A stretch of DNA of 24,711 nucleotides from JAAYCI01 sp964371725 (GCA_964371725.1 CAYJNQ010000026.1:1-24711), one strand, 5' to 3'; counted from the stretch's first letter, positions 1-8,480 are shown. Notes: generated by a model not told the origin, from the sequence alone. A program made the numbers and translations.

Positions 1-736
1 CGTTTGGTGCCTCCTCGGGTTTATAGGGAATGCCAACGCCCCCGCTCAGGTTGATAAAACCGATGTGCACCCCGGTTTCCTCTTTCAACCACACGGCGGT
101 TTCAAACAATGTTTTGGCCAAAACGGGGTAGTACTCGCCGCCCAAGGTGTTGCTGGCCAAAAAGGCATGGATGCCAAACTCCTCGGCACCCTTTTCTTTC
201 AGTTTTAAAAACCCCTCGCGCATTTGGTCTTTTGTAAAACCATACTTCGCATCTTTGGGGCTGTCCATAATGCGGTTGTGAATTTTAAAGTCTCCACCCG
301 GGTTAAAACCGCAACAAATTTATTTGGGAATGCCCACATGTTTTTCCAGAAAATCGATGTGGGTGAAATCGTCTAAGTTGATGATGGCACCCATTTTGGC
401 CGCCTGCACAAACTCTTCGGCCGGTGTGGCATTTGACGAAAACATAATTTCATCGCCCACAAAGCCCACAGCTCCGCTCAATGTCAATTCGGTTTTGCTC
501 GAACAATCGGCCCCGCACCCCTCCTCGCGCAATATCTCAAGCAAACGCGGGTTTGGCGTGGCTTTCACCGCAAAATATTCCTTGAAACCTGGGTTCCACG
601 CAAAGGCCTTTTGCAAAGCGCGCGCCGTGTTGCGAATGCCCTCCTCGGTATACAGGTGAAACGGTGTGGGAAACTCTTCGATGATTTTTTGGAGCTTTTC
701 TTTTTCTACAAACGGTGTTTTCATAGTGTTTTGCAC
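1..736 (-). pseudogene. Diaminopimelate decarboxylase-like gene, interrupted by in-frame TAA, 3' end outside window
   Basis: The translation resembles the PLP-dependent DapDC/ornithine decarboxylase family (fold III), which converts meso-diaminopimelate to lysine. The N-terminal part contains FAVKATPNPRLLEIL, where the Lys of AVKA would hold the PLP. Residue 138 is followed by TAA (320-322), but the same frame continues without a gap to the window edge with family-like sequence: ICCGFNPGGDFKIHNRIMD, then HAFLASNT, then FINLSGGVGIPYKP. The stop sits where the family usually has a Thr or similar, and three codons later the usual Arg of the R-x-N-P motif is Gly. Two nearby changes suggest real decay rather than a single read error, though error is possible. 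The start is GTG at 734-736 or ATG at 722-724; an AAAGGA lies close upstream of the GTG. A consensus-like promoter precedes it. The substrate could also be another diamino acid. Confidence 0.8.
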
Positions 737-767
737 GATTCCTTTCTATCTATATGCTTCTTATGAT

Positions 768-796
768 ATAATAATGAGAATATGGTGCTTTGTCAA
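768..796 (-). promoter_or_regulatory. Promoter for the decarboxylase pseudogene
   Basis: On the minus strand TTGACA (791-796) and TATTAT (768-773) are separated by exactly 17 bases, close to the sigma-A consensus. Transcription would start near 761, about 25 bases before the GTG start. The -35 box overlaps the region used by the divergent plus-strand promoter, so the two may compete for polymerase. Confidence 0.65.
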
Positions 797-799
797 TTC

Positions 800-828
800 T
801 TGCAAGCGTGCGCGAAATGTTGTATGAT
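800..828 (+). promoter_or_regulatory. Promoter for the DUF5685-J protein-glmS operon
   Basis: TTGCAA (800-805) and TATGAT (823-828) have a 17-base spacer. The start would be near 835, leaving a leader of about 50 bases before the CTG start at 888. The -35 match is only partial, so the call is moderate. Confidence 0.45.
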
Positions 829-887
829 ATCGTTATTGGAAAATCATCCGGCACTTGATATGCACCATTCCCGGGAGGTGGCCGTTT

Positions 888-1766
888 CTGTTTGGATACG
901 TGATGCCCGCAAAACAAGAGCTGAAAGTTCGCGATTTTGAGCTATATCGTGCTTTGTACTGTGGCCTTTGCAAAAGCTTGGGGAAAGAATACGGAACACA
1001 AAGCCGATTTTTTTTGAACTATGACCTTGTGTTGCTGGCCCTTTTGAATGATGCACTTTCCGGCGAAAGCGGGCTATTGAAGGCAGAAGGTTGTTTTGTG
1101 AACCCACTTGCCAGGCGGTGGACACGCCACAACACCTCCGGCTTAGCCCTTGCCTGTGACGCTTTGATTTTACTGAGTTTTTACCGTTTTAAAGACCATT
1201 TACAGGATGAAAAGGGCGGCAAAAAGTTGTTGTATGCATTGGGCTATCCCACCCTGTATTATAAGCATCGCCGTGCCGCGACAAGGCGTGACAGTTTAAA
1301 CCGTGTTTTGGCCACAGAAATGCAACGCCAAAACGAGCTTGAAAAAGCGGCTTGTGCCGATGTGGACACCGCCTGTGACCCCACGGGTAAAATGTGTGCA
1401 GCCCTCTTCGCGGCCGCCGCAAACACCGAGCAGGAAAAACATATTTTATACCGTCTCGGGCTTTTTGCAGGCCAAATTGTGTATCTTTTGGATGCAGCCG
1501 AAGACTATGAAAAGGACGCAAAGCACGGGCGATACAATGTGTTCCTCTGCGCCGGATTCACCCAAAAAGAGGCCATTCAAAATACACAGCGGCGCTGCCG
1601 CATGGCGGCGGGAGAGCTCGCGCTTTGTTATAATTTACTGCACCTGAAACAATATAAAGACATTTTAGACAACATTTTTTTTCTCGGGCTGCCTGCCGGC
1701 ATTGCAGCCGCCGGGCAAAAAAGAACAACGAGGAGAGCCGGACATGGACAGATCGAAAGCGTATGA
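888..1766 (+). CDS. DUF5685 family protein, apparent CTG start
   Basis: The 292-residue product begins (M)FGYVMPAKQELKVRDFELYR and continues with YCGLCKSLGKEYG, the usual opening of DUF5685 proteins of Clostridia. No biochemical function is established that I know of. The protein is soluble, Cys- and charge-rich and mostly helical, with a C-x2-C pair near residue 24. A longer reading from TTG at 855 is open, but the ribosome site GGGAGG (873-878) lies inside that extension and nine bases before CTG at 888. Homologues usually start at exactly this Phe-Gly-Tyr, so I choose CTG. The 3' end overlaps the J-like gene by 23 bases, indicating translational coupling. In related genomes I recall this family beside J-domain proteins, as here. 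Confidence 0.8.
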   Translation: MFGYVMPAKQELKVRDFELYRALYCGLCKSLGKEYGTQSRFFLNYDLVLLALLNDALSGESGLLKAEGCFVNPLARRWTRHNTSGLALACDALILLSFYRFKDHLQDEKGGKKLLYALGYPTLYYKHRRAATRRDSLNRVLATEMQRQNELEKAACADVDTACDPTGKMCAALFAAAANTEQEKHILYRLGLFAGQIVYLLDAAEDYEKDAKHGRYNVFLCAGFTQKEAIQNTQRRCRMAAGELALCYNLLHLKQYKDILDNIFFLGLPAGIAAAGQKRTTRRAGHGQIESV

Positions 1767-2358
1767 AGTATTGGGCATTACATCTGCCGCCAAAGAAGAC
1801 GAAGTGAAAAATGCCTATAAGAAGCTTGCCCAAAAGTTTGATGTGGATAACTATGAGGCAGGGCCGCTGCGTGAAGAAGCCGTTTTAAAAATGAACGAAG
1901 TGAACGAGGCATTCGACGTTGTGATGAGTTATCTGCGCACAGGACAGGAAAACACCTCACAGAACGTACAGCAGGGCACCTACACAACTGTAGGTGAGTT
2001 TCCCGATATTCGCCAGCTTATCAACACCGGACGGGTGGATGAGGCTTTGAGTGCTTTGGAGGCCATGCCAAATGAGCAAAACAATGCTGAGTGGAATTTT
2101 TTGATGGGTAGCGTCTACTATTACAAGGGCTTCCTTGACAAGGCGCACCACTATTTTGAAAACGCGGTGCACTTGGCCCCCGGGAACCGTGAGTACGAAG
2201 CGGCTTTACGCAATTTACAAAATTCGTCTCAAGGCGAAATGCCCGGCACCCCCTACACCACTGCCGACAACGGCACCGCCGCGTTGAACTGCGCTTGCAA
2301 CACCTGCGCATTGATGTGTTGTATGGATGCTTGCTGTGGCATGGGACGTGGGTGCTAG
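1744..2358 (+). CDS. J-domain-like/TPR protein with degenerate HPD and Cys-rich tail
   Basis: The 204-residue product has three parts. Residues 5-65 match a J domain (AYEVLGITSAAKEDEVKNAY, then KKLAQKF-DVD-NY). The HPD tripeptide that stimulates DnaK ATPase is replaced by Asp33-Val-Asp35, so classical Hsp70 stimulation is unlikely. Residues about 87-160 form one or two TPR-like helical pairs (EWNFLMGSVYYYKGFLDKA). The tail from residue 183 carries eight Cys in 22 residues, suggesting metal or Fe-S binding, or a redox-sensitive anchor. The start is ATG at 1744 with GGAGAG upstream, inside the end of the DUF5685 gene; an in-frame ATG at 1702 lacks a better site. The gene probably works with its DUF5685 partner in an unknown process. 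Confidence 0.78.
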   Translation: MDRSKAYEVLGITSAAKEDEVKNAYKKLAQKFDVDNYEAGPLREEAVLKMNEVNEAFDVVMSYLRTGQENTSQNVQQGTYTTVGEFPDIRQLINTGRVDEALSALEAMPNEQNNAEWNFLMGSVYYYKGFLDKAHHYFENAVHLAPGNREYEAALRNLQNSSQGEMPGTPYTTADNGTAALNCACNTCALMCCMDACCGMGRGC

Positions 2359-2361
2359 GTC

Positions 2362-2916
2362 GTGGTCGGCAAGCAAACGCCGTCCGGCCGCCCTGCAAAA
2401 CGCATGGCACTATGTGGTTTGTTTTGTGCTCTTTCCTTTTTCATTCTACTAATATCCGGCTTGTTGCCACTGTCTACTTTTGCGGGCCCTATTTTTGCCG
2501 GCCTTTGCCTGGTTCCTCTGCTGTGTGAATTTGGCGCAAAGCCCACTTTGCTTGCGTATATTGCCGTTTCCATACTTGCTCTCTTTTTTGTGATAAACAA
2601 GGAAATCGGTTTCTTATTTATTTTTCTTACAGGCTACTACCCTATTTTGTATGGCACTTTCTTGAAAATAAAGAAACTTTGGCTGCGCCAAATTTGCAAA
2701 TTTTTCATATTTATCACCGTGTTACTTTTGCAATTTCTTCTTTTTTTTCTACTTTTCGGCGCCTTGCCCTTTCTCGCACCAACCGCCGCTTATTCGCCAC
2801 TTCTTTTTATTCTTGCCGCGGTTGGGGCTGTGCTTACTTTTATTCTATATGATATTTTGGTGGGAAAAGTGCTCTTTCTTTACCAATATTATTTCAAAAA
2901 CAGATATTTCCGTTAA
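2362..2916 (+). CDS. Small multi-pass membrane protein, function unknown
   Basis: The 184-residue hydrophobic protein has roughly five or six predicted membrane segments. These include segments starting near residues 16, 38, 62, 82, 110 and 143, with a GYYPILYG motif in the middle. It resembles unassigned clostridial membrane proteins found next to DUF5685/J-protein pairs, and loosely the S-components of ECF transporters, but I cannot name a substrate. The GTG start at 2362 lies three bases after the stop of the J-like gene, so translation is probably coupled. ATG at 2404 is an alternative but has no ribosome site. It lies 26 bases before glmS in the same orientation. Confidence 0.6.
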   Translation: MVGKQTPSGRPAKRMALCGLFCALSFFILLISGLLPLSTFAGPIFAGLCLVPLLCEFGAKPTLLAYIAVSILALFFVINKEIGFLFIFLTGYYPILYGTFLKIKKLWLRQICKFFIFITVLLLQFLLFFLLFGALPFLAPTAAYSPLLFILAAVGAVLTFILYDILVGKVLFLYQYYFKNRYFR

Positions 2917-2942
2917 TTATTATTTGCTTTGGAGGAGAAACC

Positions 2943-4763
2943 ATGTGTGGAATTGTTGGATATGTCGGCGAACAGGAAAGCCGCGAGGTTTTGATAAACG
3001 GCCTTCGACGCCTTGAATATCGCGGCTACGATTCGGCCGGCATTGCCTTGTTTGAAGAAAACGGCCTGCAAATATACAAAGCACAAGGCAGGCTACAAAA
3101 CTTAGAAGATCGGCTTCATCAATTACAGCCCACGAGAAGCCGGGTGGGTATTGGGCATACACGCTGGGCAACCCATGGTATTCCCAGCGACGTAAACAGC
3201 CATCCACATGCCGCATTGCGCGTGGCACTTGTGCACAACGGCATCATTGAAAACTACGGCAAACTGAAGGAGTACCTGCAGCACGAAGGCTATACCTTTG
3301 AGAGCCAAACCGACACCGAGGTGCTTGTGAAATTGCTCGACCATCACTATAAAGGTGACCCGATTGAGGCCATTTGCACCACCTTAACCCATGTGCATGG
3401 GAGCTATGCCTTGGCCATTCTGTTTGCCGACATACCGAACAAAATTTTTGCCGTGCGCAAGGAAAGCCCGCTGATTGTCGCCTATGGAGACGGAGAAAAC
3501 TATCTGGCCAGTGATATTCCGGCCATTTTGCAGCACACGCGTGACTACAGCGTTTTGGAAAACGGCGACATTGCCGTTTTAACAAAAGATTCCATCGAAA
3601 TCTATGATGAATTCGCCGTTTCTGTAAACCGAGAGCGCCTGACTGCTGATTTCTCGGTTGAGGCGGCGGAGAAGGGTGGCTATCCCCACTTCATGTTAAA
3701 AGAAATACATGAACAGCCCGCAGCCATTCAGGCGGCCGTGCGTCCACGTGTGGAAAATGGCTTGCCAAAATTGGGGCTGGAAAACTTGAGTGATGCCTAT
3801 TTGCAGAGCTTAGAGCACATCTACATTGTGGCCTGTGGCACGGCCATGTATGCCGGCATGGTGGGCAAATCTTCCATTGAAAAAATGGCGCGCACGCGTG
3901 TGGAAGTAGACATCGCCAGCGAATTCCGCTATCGAAACCCAATTTTAAGTGAAAAAGACCTTGTCATCATCATCAGCCAAAGCGGCGAAACCATCGACAC
4001 TTTGGCGGCTTTGCGTATGGCCAAAGAGCGCGGCGCCCAAACCTTGGCCATTGTCAACACCGTGGGCAGTAGCATTGCCAGAGCCGCAGACCATGTAATG
4101 TATTGCTTTGCGGGCCCGGAAATTGCCGTGGCCAGCACCAAGGGTTATATGGTTCAGCTGTGCTGTTTGTATCTGTTTTCTCTGCATCTTGCCCGCGTAA
4201 AACAGACCCTGCGCGAGGAAGAAGTGCGCCATTACATCGCCGAAATACTGCGTGTGCCCGATTTGATTCAGGCCCTGATTGACAAGCCGGAGGAAATTCA
4301 ATTTTTGGCCAGTGAAGTGATGAGCCACAACGATTTATTTTTCCTTGGGCGCAACATCGACTATGCCCTGTCTTTGGAAGGCAGCTTGAAACTCAAAGAA
4401 ATCAGTTATGTGCACAGCGAGGCCTACGCTGCCGGGGAGCTCAAGCATGGCACCATTAGCCTTGTGGTAGACGGCACCCCGGTAATCGCCCTTGCCACAC
4501 AGGACGAAGTATTTGAAAAATCCATCTCCAATGTGCAAGAGGTAAAAAGCCGCGGCGCCCGTGTGATTTTATTTTGTAAAGAAGAGGCACAAGTGCCTGA
4601 GGACACCGCCGATTACCTCTTCCGTTTGCCCAATTTCGATGGTGCTTTGATGCCCCTGTTACTCGTGGTTCCCTTGCAGTTGTTCGCCTATTACATGAGC
4701 CTTTTGCGCGGCTGTGACGTGGATAAACCGCGCAATTTAGCAAAATCAGTTACGGTTGAGTAA
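2943..4763 (+). CDS. glmS: Glutamine-fructose-6-phosphate aminotransferase (isomerising)
   Basis: This cytosolic enzyme makes glucosamine-6-phosphate from fructose-6-phosphate and glutamine, the first step to UDP-GlcNAc and peptidoglycan. The 606-residue product matches the usual family length of about 600-610. It begins MCGIVGYVG, with Cys2 as the N-terminal glutaminase nucleophile. HTRWATHG follows in the glutaminase domain. The two SIS domains carry SQSGETIDTLAAL, ASTKGYMVQ (usually STKAYTTQ) and GELKHGTISLV, and the C-terminus is PRNLAKSVTVE, as is usual. The ribosome site GGAGGAG is seven bases before ATG. Only 26 bases separate it from the upstream membrane gene, so the glmS ribozyme of many Firmicutes cannot be present directly upstream. 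It appears to be the last gene of its operon. Confidence 0.95.
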   Translation: MCGIVGYVGEQESREVLINGLRRLEYRGYDSAGIALFEENGLQIYKAQGRLQNLEDRLHQLQPTRSRVGIGHTRWATHGIPSDVNSHPHAALRVALVHNGIIENYGKLKEYLQHEGYTFESQTDTEVLVKLLDHHYKGDPIEAICTTLTHVHGSYALAILFADIPNKIFAVRKESPLIVAYGDGENYLASDIPAILQHTRDYSVLENGDIAVLTKDSIEIYDEFAVSVNRERLTADFSVEAAEKGGYPHFMLKEIHEQPAAIQAAVRPRVENGLPKLGLENLSDAYLQSLEHIYIVACGTAMYAGMVGKSSIEKMARTRVEVDIASEFRYRNPILSEKDLVIIISQSGETIDTLAALRMAKERGAQTLAIVNTVGSSIARAADHVMYCFAGPEIAVASTKGYMVQLCCLYLFSLHLARVKQTLREEEVRHYIAEILRVPDLIQALIDKPEEIQFLASEVMSHNDLFFLGRNIDYALSLEGSLKLKEISYVHSEAYAAGELKHGTISLVVDGTPVIALATQDEVFEKSISNVQEVKSRGARVILFCKEEAQVPEDTADYLFRLPNFDGALMPLLLVVPLQLFAYYMSLLRGCDVDKPRNLAKSVTVE

Positions 4764-4805
4764 GCCGAACCCACGCTGTGAAAGTATGGATGCCGGGTTC
4801 TTGCT

Positions 4806-4914
4806 CGTCGGATTTTGGCCCTTTTTTGTCACATGTCGATGTTAAAATGCGCATTCCCCAAAGGAGTGCATCATTTTTTCGCCTTGTTTGACAAAAAGGG
4901 CACAAAATCCGACG
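4806..4914. repeat. Nested inverted repeat downstream of glmS
   Basis: Arms 4806-4831 and 4889-4914 (26 bases each, starting CGTCGGATTTTG) pair along nearly their whole length with two single-base bulges. Inside them a second hairpin forms between 4844-4857 and 4863-4877 around a short CCCAAA loop. The outer left arm ends in a T-rich stretch but there is no clean stem-plus-T-tract terminator. It may end glmS transcription or be a small mobile palindromic (MITE/REP-like) element. The rest of the 275-base gap, up to etfB at 5039, holds no gene. It includes a TTGACA at 4929 without a convincing -10. Confidence 0.7.
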
Positions 4915-5038
4915 GTTTTAAATCGATATTGACACAGTCTATTCTGCGCTCAATTTTTGGTGCAAGGGGAACTTGTTACACAAAGTGAACACGGTGAGAG
5001 CCGGTTTGCAAAAATGGAATGAAGACACGGAGGAATGC

Positions 5039-5851
5039 ATGAGGATAGTGGTTTGTATGAAGCAGGTGCCCCTGGGCAATGCAGTGGAAATAGATGAAGA
5101 GAGCGGCACCCTAAAACGAATGAATGCGCAAACGCGCACCAACCCCTACGATTTATACGCCTTAGAAACCGCCCTAAAGTTAAAAGAGCAACTGGGAGCT
5201 CATGTAACGGTGTTGAGCATGGGGCCCACCCAGGCAAAGACCATGATGCGCGACGCTTACAGCATGGGTGCGGATGAGGCCGTGATTTTATCGGATAAAA
5301 AGTTCGCCGGCTCGGACGTGCTGGCCACGGCCTATACACTTTCCCGGGGCCTTGCAGCCTTGGGTGCATTCGATTTGGTTTTGTGCGGCCGCCAAACCAC
5401 AGACGGAGACACAGCCCAAGTGGGGCCGGCTTTGGCCGAGCTGCTTTCCATTCCACATCTCGCCTGGGTGCGCAAAGTGGAAAATATCACCGAGAAAAAC
5501 CTCGAGGCAGAGCAGGTGTTTTCCAAAAGTATGCAGCGCAGCCGGGTACAATTGCCATGCTTGCTCACCATTGAAAAAGACAGTTGTGTGCCACGCCTCC
5601 CCTCCTATCTTTTAAAAAAGAAAACGGCCGATAAAGAAATTCGCATTCTTACATTTGATGACTTGCCAACGCCAAACTTATCGCGTTGTGGCCTGGTGGG
5701 CTCGCCCACCAAAGTGGACGCAATGTTCGCGCCACCTGCCATTGAAAAACAGGTGTATATTCAGGGCGAAGCGCGCGAGCAAGCGCAGGAAATGGTTCTC
5801 ATTTTGCATCAAAACAAGCTCATCGAGAAGGGAGACGGCACATGTCTGTGA
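5039..5851 (+). CDS. etfB: Electron transfer flavoprotein beta subunit (bifurcating type)
   Basis: The 270-residue product is EtfB, which with EtfA forms a soluble FAD heterodimer shuttling electrons to a partner dehydrogenase. It opens MRIVVCMKQVP and carries GRQTTDGDTAQVGP at residues 117-130, the conserved EtfB signature. The gene order EtfB, ferredoxin-EtfA, GlcD-like oxidase matches the electron-confurcating lactate dehydrogenase operon lctBCD of Acetobacterium. In that system NADH is made from lactate at the expense of reduced ferredoxin. The start is ATG at 5039 with GGAGG six bases before it; a longer open reading begins upstream without a ribosome site. The stop overlaps the etfA start by ten bases, so subunits are probably made in equal amounts. 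Confidence 0.93.
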   Translation: MRIVVCMKQVPLGNAVEIDEESGTLKRMNAQTRTNPYDLYALETALKLKEQLGAHVTVLSMGPTQAKTMMRDAYSMGADEAVILSDKKFAGSDVLATAYTLSRGLAALGAFDLVLCGRQTTDGDTAQVGPALAELLSIPHLAWVRKVENITEKNLEAEQVFSKSMQRSRVQLPCLLTIEKDSCVPRLPSYLLKKKTADKEIRILTFDDLPTPNLSRCGLVGSPTKVDAMFAPPAIEKQVYIQGEAREQAQEMVLILHQNKLIEKGDGTCL

Positions 5852-7044
5852 TTTGCTTTGATGAAAAAGCCTGTGATTTGTGTGGCGTCTGTGTGGCACA
5901 ATGTCCATTTGGGTCTCTTTCTGTGGAAAAAAATGGCATCGAGGTGGACGAAAGTTGCCGCATGTGCGGTGTCTGTGTGAAACTGTGCCCCAAACAGGCC
6001 CTCTCCTTTTCGCAAAAACCCATCCAAGACGCAAACGACAAACAAAGTTGGCGCGATATTTTGGTGTTTGCAGAGCAAGAGCTCGGCGAACTGCACCCCA
6101 TTGCCTATGAACTCGTTGGAGAAGCGCACAAACTTGCTCGTGTTGTAGATTTTAAAGTGTGTGCCGTTTTGGTGGGTGCAGAAAACACAAAGGAAAACGC
6201 CAAAAAACTTCTTGATTATGGCGTTTCAACTGTATATTACTATGAAGATATCGGATTTTCCGGTTTCAAGGCAGATTGCTATGCCGATGCGCTGGCCGAT
6301 TGCATCTCGCAGATGCGACCCTCTTCTGTGTTGATAGGCGGCACGGCCATCGGGCGCTCCTTGGCGCCGCGCTTATCCACACGTTTTCGCACGGGTCTCA
6401 CAGCCGATTGCACCAAACTGGAAATGCAAAAAAACACAGATTTGGTGCAAATTCGCCCTGCTTTCGGCGGCAATGTCATGGCCAAAATCCTCATCACCGA
6501 CGCACGCCCGCAATTTGCCACAATACGCTACCGTGTAATGGACAAAGCGCCCAAGATAGAAAACCCCGATGGCTGCGTGCAGGCAATGGCCGTTCCGAAA
6601 GACATGGTAAAATCCGGCATTGAAGTGCTTTGCACCGAGCTTTTGCCCAGCACAAAGGCCATTGAAGAAGAAGATGTTTTGGTGGTGGCCGGACGTGGCA
6701 TGAAAAATGAAGAGGGTGTTGCCCTTGCCCAAAAGCTTGCAAAAGCACTTTCGGCAAGGCTATGTTTTACAAGACCCATGGCCGAAAGCGGCCTTGGTGA
6801 CAACACCTTGCAAATCGGTCTTTCCGGCCGAACGGTGCGCCCAAAACTCATCGTCACCTGTGGGGTGTCCGGCGCCATTCAATTCACGGCCGGCATGAGC
6901 GGCAGCGCTTGCATTGTGGCCATCAACGAGGATCCGGATGCACTCATTTTCAACATCGCCCATTACTGCCTTGTGGGGGATGCTTTTGCGCTGATTCCAC
7001 AGATGATTGAAGCGCTGAACACAATAAAACAGGAGGAGGAGTAA
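5842..7044 (+). CDS. etfA: Electron transfer flavoprotein alpha subunit with N-terminal 2[4Fe-4S] ferredoxin domain
   Basis: The 400-residue product is longer than plain EtfA (about 320) because of a ferredoxin domain. Its clusters are C11-x2-C14-x2-C17-x3-C21P and C39-x2-C42-x2-C45-x3-C49P. The rest is EtfA, with the FAD-binding C-terminal domain carrying GLSGRTVRPKLIVTCG and GAIQFTAGM (residues 326-352). This fusion is seen in bifurcating lactate dehydrogenase LctC, where the extra clusters link the flavins to ferredoxin. The gene overlaps etfB and is followed three bases later by the GlcD-like gene. Its 3' end (GAGGAGGAGTAA) supplies that gene's ribosome site. Confidence 0.93.
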   Translation: MSVICFDEKACDLCGVCVAQCPFGSLSVEKNGIEVDESCRMCGVCVKLCPKQALSFSQKPIQDANDKQSWRDILVFAEQELGELHPIAYELVGEAHKLARVVDFKVCAVLVGAENTKENAKKLLDYGVSTVYYYEDIGFSGFKADCYADALADCISQMRPSSVLIGGTAIGRSLAPRLSTRFRTGLTADCTKLEMQKNTDLVQIRPAFGGNVMAKILITDARPQFATIRYRVMDKAPKIENPDGCVQAMAVPKDMVKSGIEVLCTELLPSTKAIEEEDVLVVAGRGMKNEEGVALAQKLAKALSARLCFTRPMAESGLGDNTLQIGLSGRTVRPKLIVTCGVSGAIQFTAGMSGSACIVAINEDPDALIFNIAHYCLVGDAFALIPQMIEALNTIKQEEE

Positions 7045-7047
7045 ACC

Positions 7048-8466
7048 ATGCCCTATCCCTATACCCGTGTAACACAGGATGCCCTCTCCTATTTTAAGCA
7101 GGCCACACATCCCGCTCGCGTGTTTGCAAAAGAAGCTGTTTTGCCCGAATATTATCACGATGAAATGCCTGAATATGGTGTTTTTGCCCCCGAGGCATTG
7201 GTGGAGGCGGAAAGCACGGCCGAGGTGTCGGCTGTGATGCGCTATTGCCACTTGCACAACATTCCCCTCACCGTGCGCGGGGCCGGCTCCGGCCTTGCCG
7301 GTGGTGCCACTTGCAAGCATGGTGGCGTTTTGCTTTCCATGATGAAAATGAATAAAATTCATGCTGTGGATAGGAAAAACCAAACCATCACCTGCGAAGC
7401 GGGCGCCATGCTGCTGGATGTGCAGGCGGCTGCCCTGGAGGAAGGGCTTTTCTACCCGCCGGATCCGGGTGAAAAAACGGCCAGCATCGGCGGCACGGTT
7501 ATCACAAATGCCGGGGGCATGAAAGCCGTGCGCTACGGCCTCACGCGCGACTTTGTGCGCTGTATGGAAGTGGTTTTGCCTAACGGCGAAATCATGCGTT
7601 TTTCTTCGAATGTGGTAAAAAACACCACGGGCTATGATTTGAAAGACTTGGTTATCGGCTCGGAGGGTACCTTGTGCATTTTAACCGAAGTGACACTGAA
7701 ATTGTTGCCTGCACCCCGGTATACAGCCACCTTGGTTTTGCCGTTTCACAGCCTTGAAGCCTGCGCCGATATGGTTCCGCATGTTTTGGATTTGTCCTTT
7801 GTGCCAACGGCCATCGAATTCTTGCAAATGGAACTGATTGACATGGTGAAGCGTAGACTTGGCAAACCGTTTCCTTGCGAAAAGGGTGAAGCGGTGTTGC
7901 TTGTGATGTATGATGCGGCCAGCCGTGAAGAGCTGGACAGTGCCTGCGAAGCATTGAGTGAAGCGGCCATTTCACACGAGGCCATCGACTGCCTACTTGC
8001 CGACACCGAGGAGAGGCTTGCCTCGGTGTGGAGTGTGCGCGGCGGCATTTTGGAGGCCATGAAGGCCGACAGTGTGGCGCAAGAGGAGTGCGATGTGGTG
8101 GTGCCGCGCAGTTGCATTGCCCAATATGTGAAAGCGGCCAAGAAAATCGCCCAAAAGCACGGCATCCGCGTGCAACCTTGCGGCCACGCGGGCGACGGCA
8201 ATATCCACACAGAGCTCTTGCGCGATGAAGGCATGAGCGATGCGGCTTGGCATGCGGCCACCAAAGCCAGCCTTTGCGAGTTGTATGCCCTATCAAAAGA
8301 ACTGGGGGGCCAGCTTTCCGGTGAACATGGTATTGGCAACGGCCGCATTGAATACATGGAGGATTTTTTGGGCGAGAGCATGATAAAGCTGTTTCGCAAT
8401 GTGAAGCTGGCTTTTGATGAAAAACTGGTGCTCAACCCCGATAAGGTCATTGTTTCAAACAAATGA
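7048..8466 (+). CDS. GlcD-like FAD-linked oxidase, probable lactate/2-hydroxyacid dehydrogenase subunit
   Basis: The 472-residue product is a two-domain VAO/PCMH-type flavoenzyme. The N-terminal FAD-binding domain contains RGAGSGLAGG (residues 77-86), SIGGTVITNAGG (147-157) and VIGSEGTLCILTE. The C-terminal domain contains H380-x-GDGN-x-H387 and GEHGIGNGRIEYM, the metal/substrate region of D-lactate and glycolate dehydrogenases. Length and order suggest the LctD-like subunit of an Etf-coupled, ferredoxin-dependent 2-hydroxyacid dehydrogenase. The exact acid (D-lactate, 2-hydroxyglutarate or another) cannot be read from the sequence. There is no separate GlcE or Fe-S GlcF gene beside it, so Etf is the likely electron acceptor. 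A permease follows 14 bases after its stop. Confidence 0.88.
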   Translation: MPYPYTRVTQDALSYFKQATHPARVFAKEAVLPEYYHDEMPEYGVFAPEALVEAESTAEVSAVMRYCHLHNIPLTVRGAGSGLAGGATCKHGGVLLSMMKMNKIHAVDRKNQTITCEAGAMLLDVQAAALEEGLFYPPDPGEKTASIGGTVITNAGGMKAVRYGLTRDFVRCMEVVLPNGEIMRFSSNVVKNTTGYDLKDLVIGSEGTLCILTEVTLKLLPAPRYTATLVLPFHSLEACADMVPHVLDLSFVPTAIEFLQMELIDMVKRRLGKPFPCEKGEAVLLVMYDAASREELDSACEALSEAAISHEAIDCLLADTEERLASVWSVRGGILEAMKADSVAQEECDVVVPRSCIAQYVKAAKKIAQKHGIRVQPCGHAGDGNIHTELLRDEGMSDAAWHAATKASLCELYALSKELGGQLSGEHGIGNGRIEYMEDFLGESMIKLFRNVKLAFDEKLVLNPDKVIVSNK

Positions 8467-8480
8467 GGAGGAGTTCGAAA

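Noticed and set aside
317..325. Stop-codon reassignment or selenocysteine/pyrrolysine decoding
   Set aside because: The codon is TAA, which ends several intact genes here. Known recoding uses TGA or TAG, and no special tRNA is visible.
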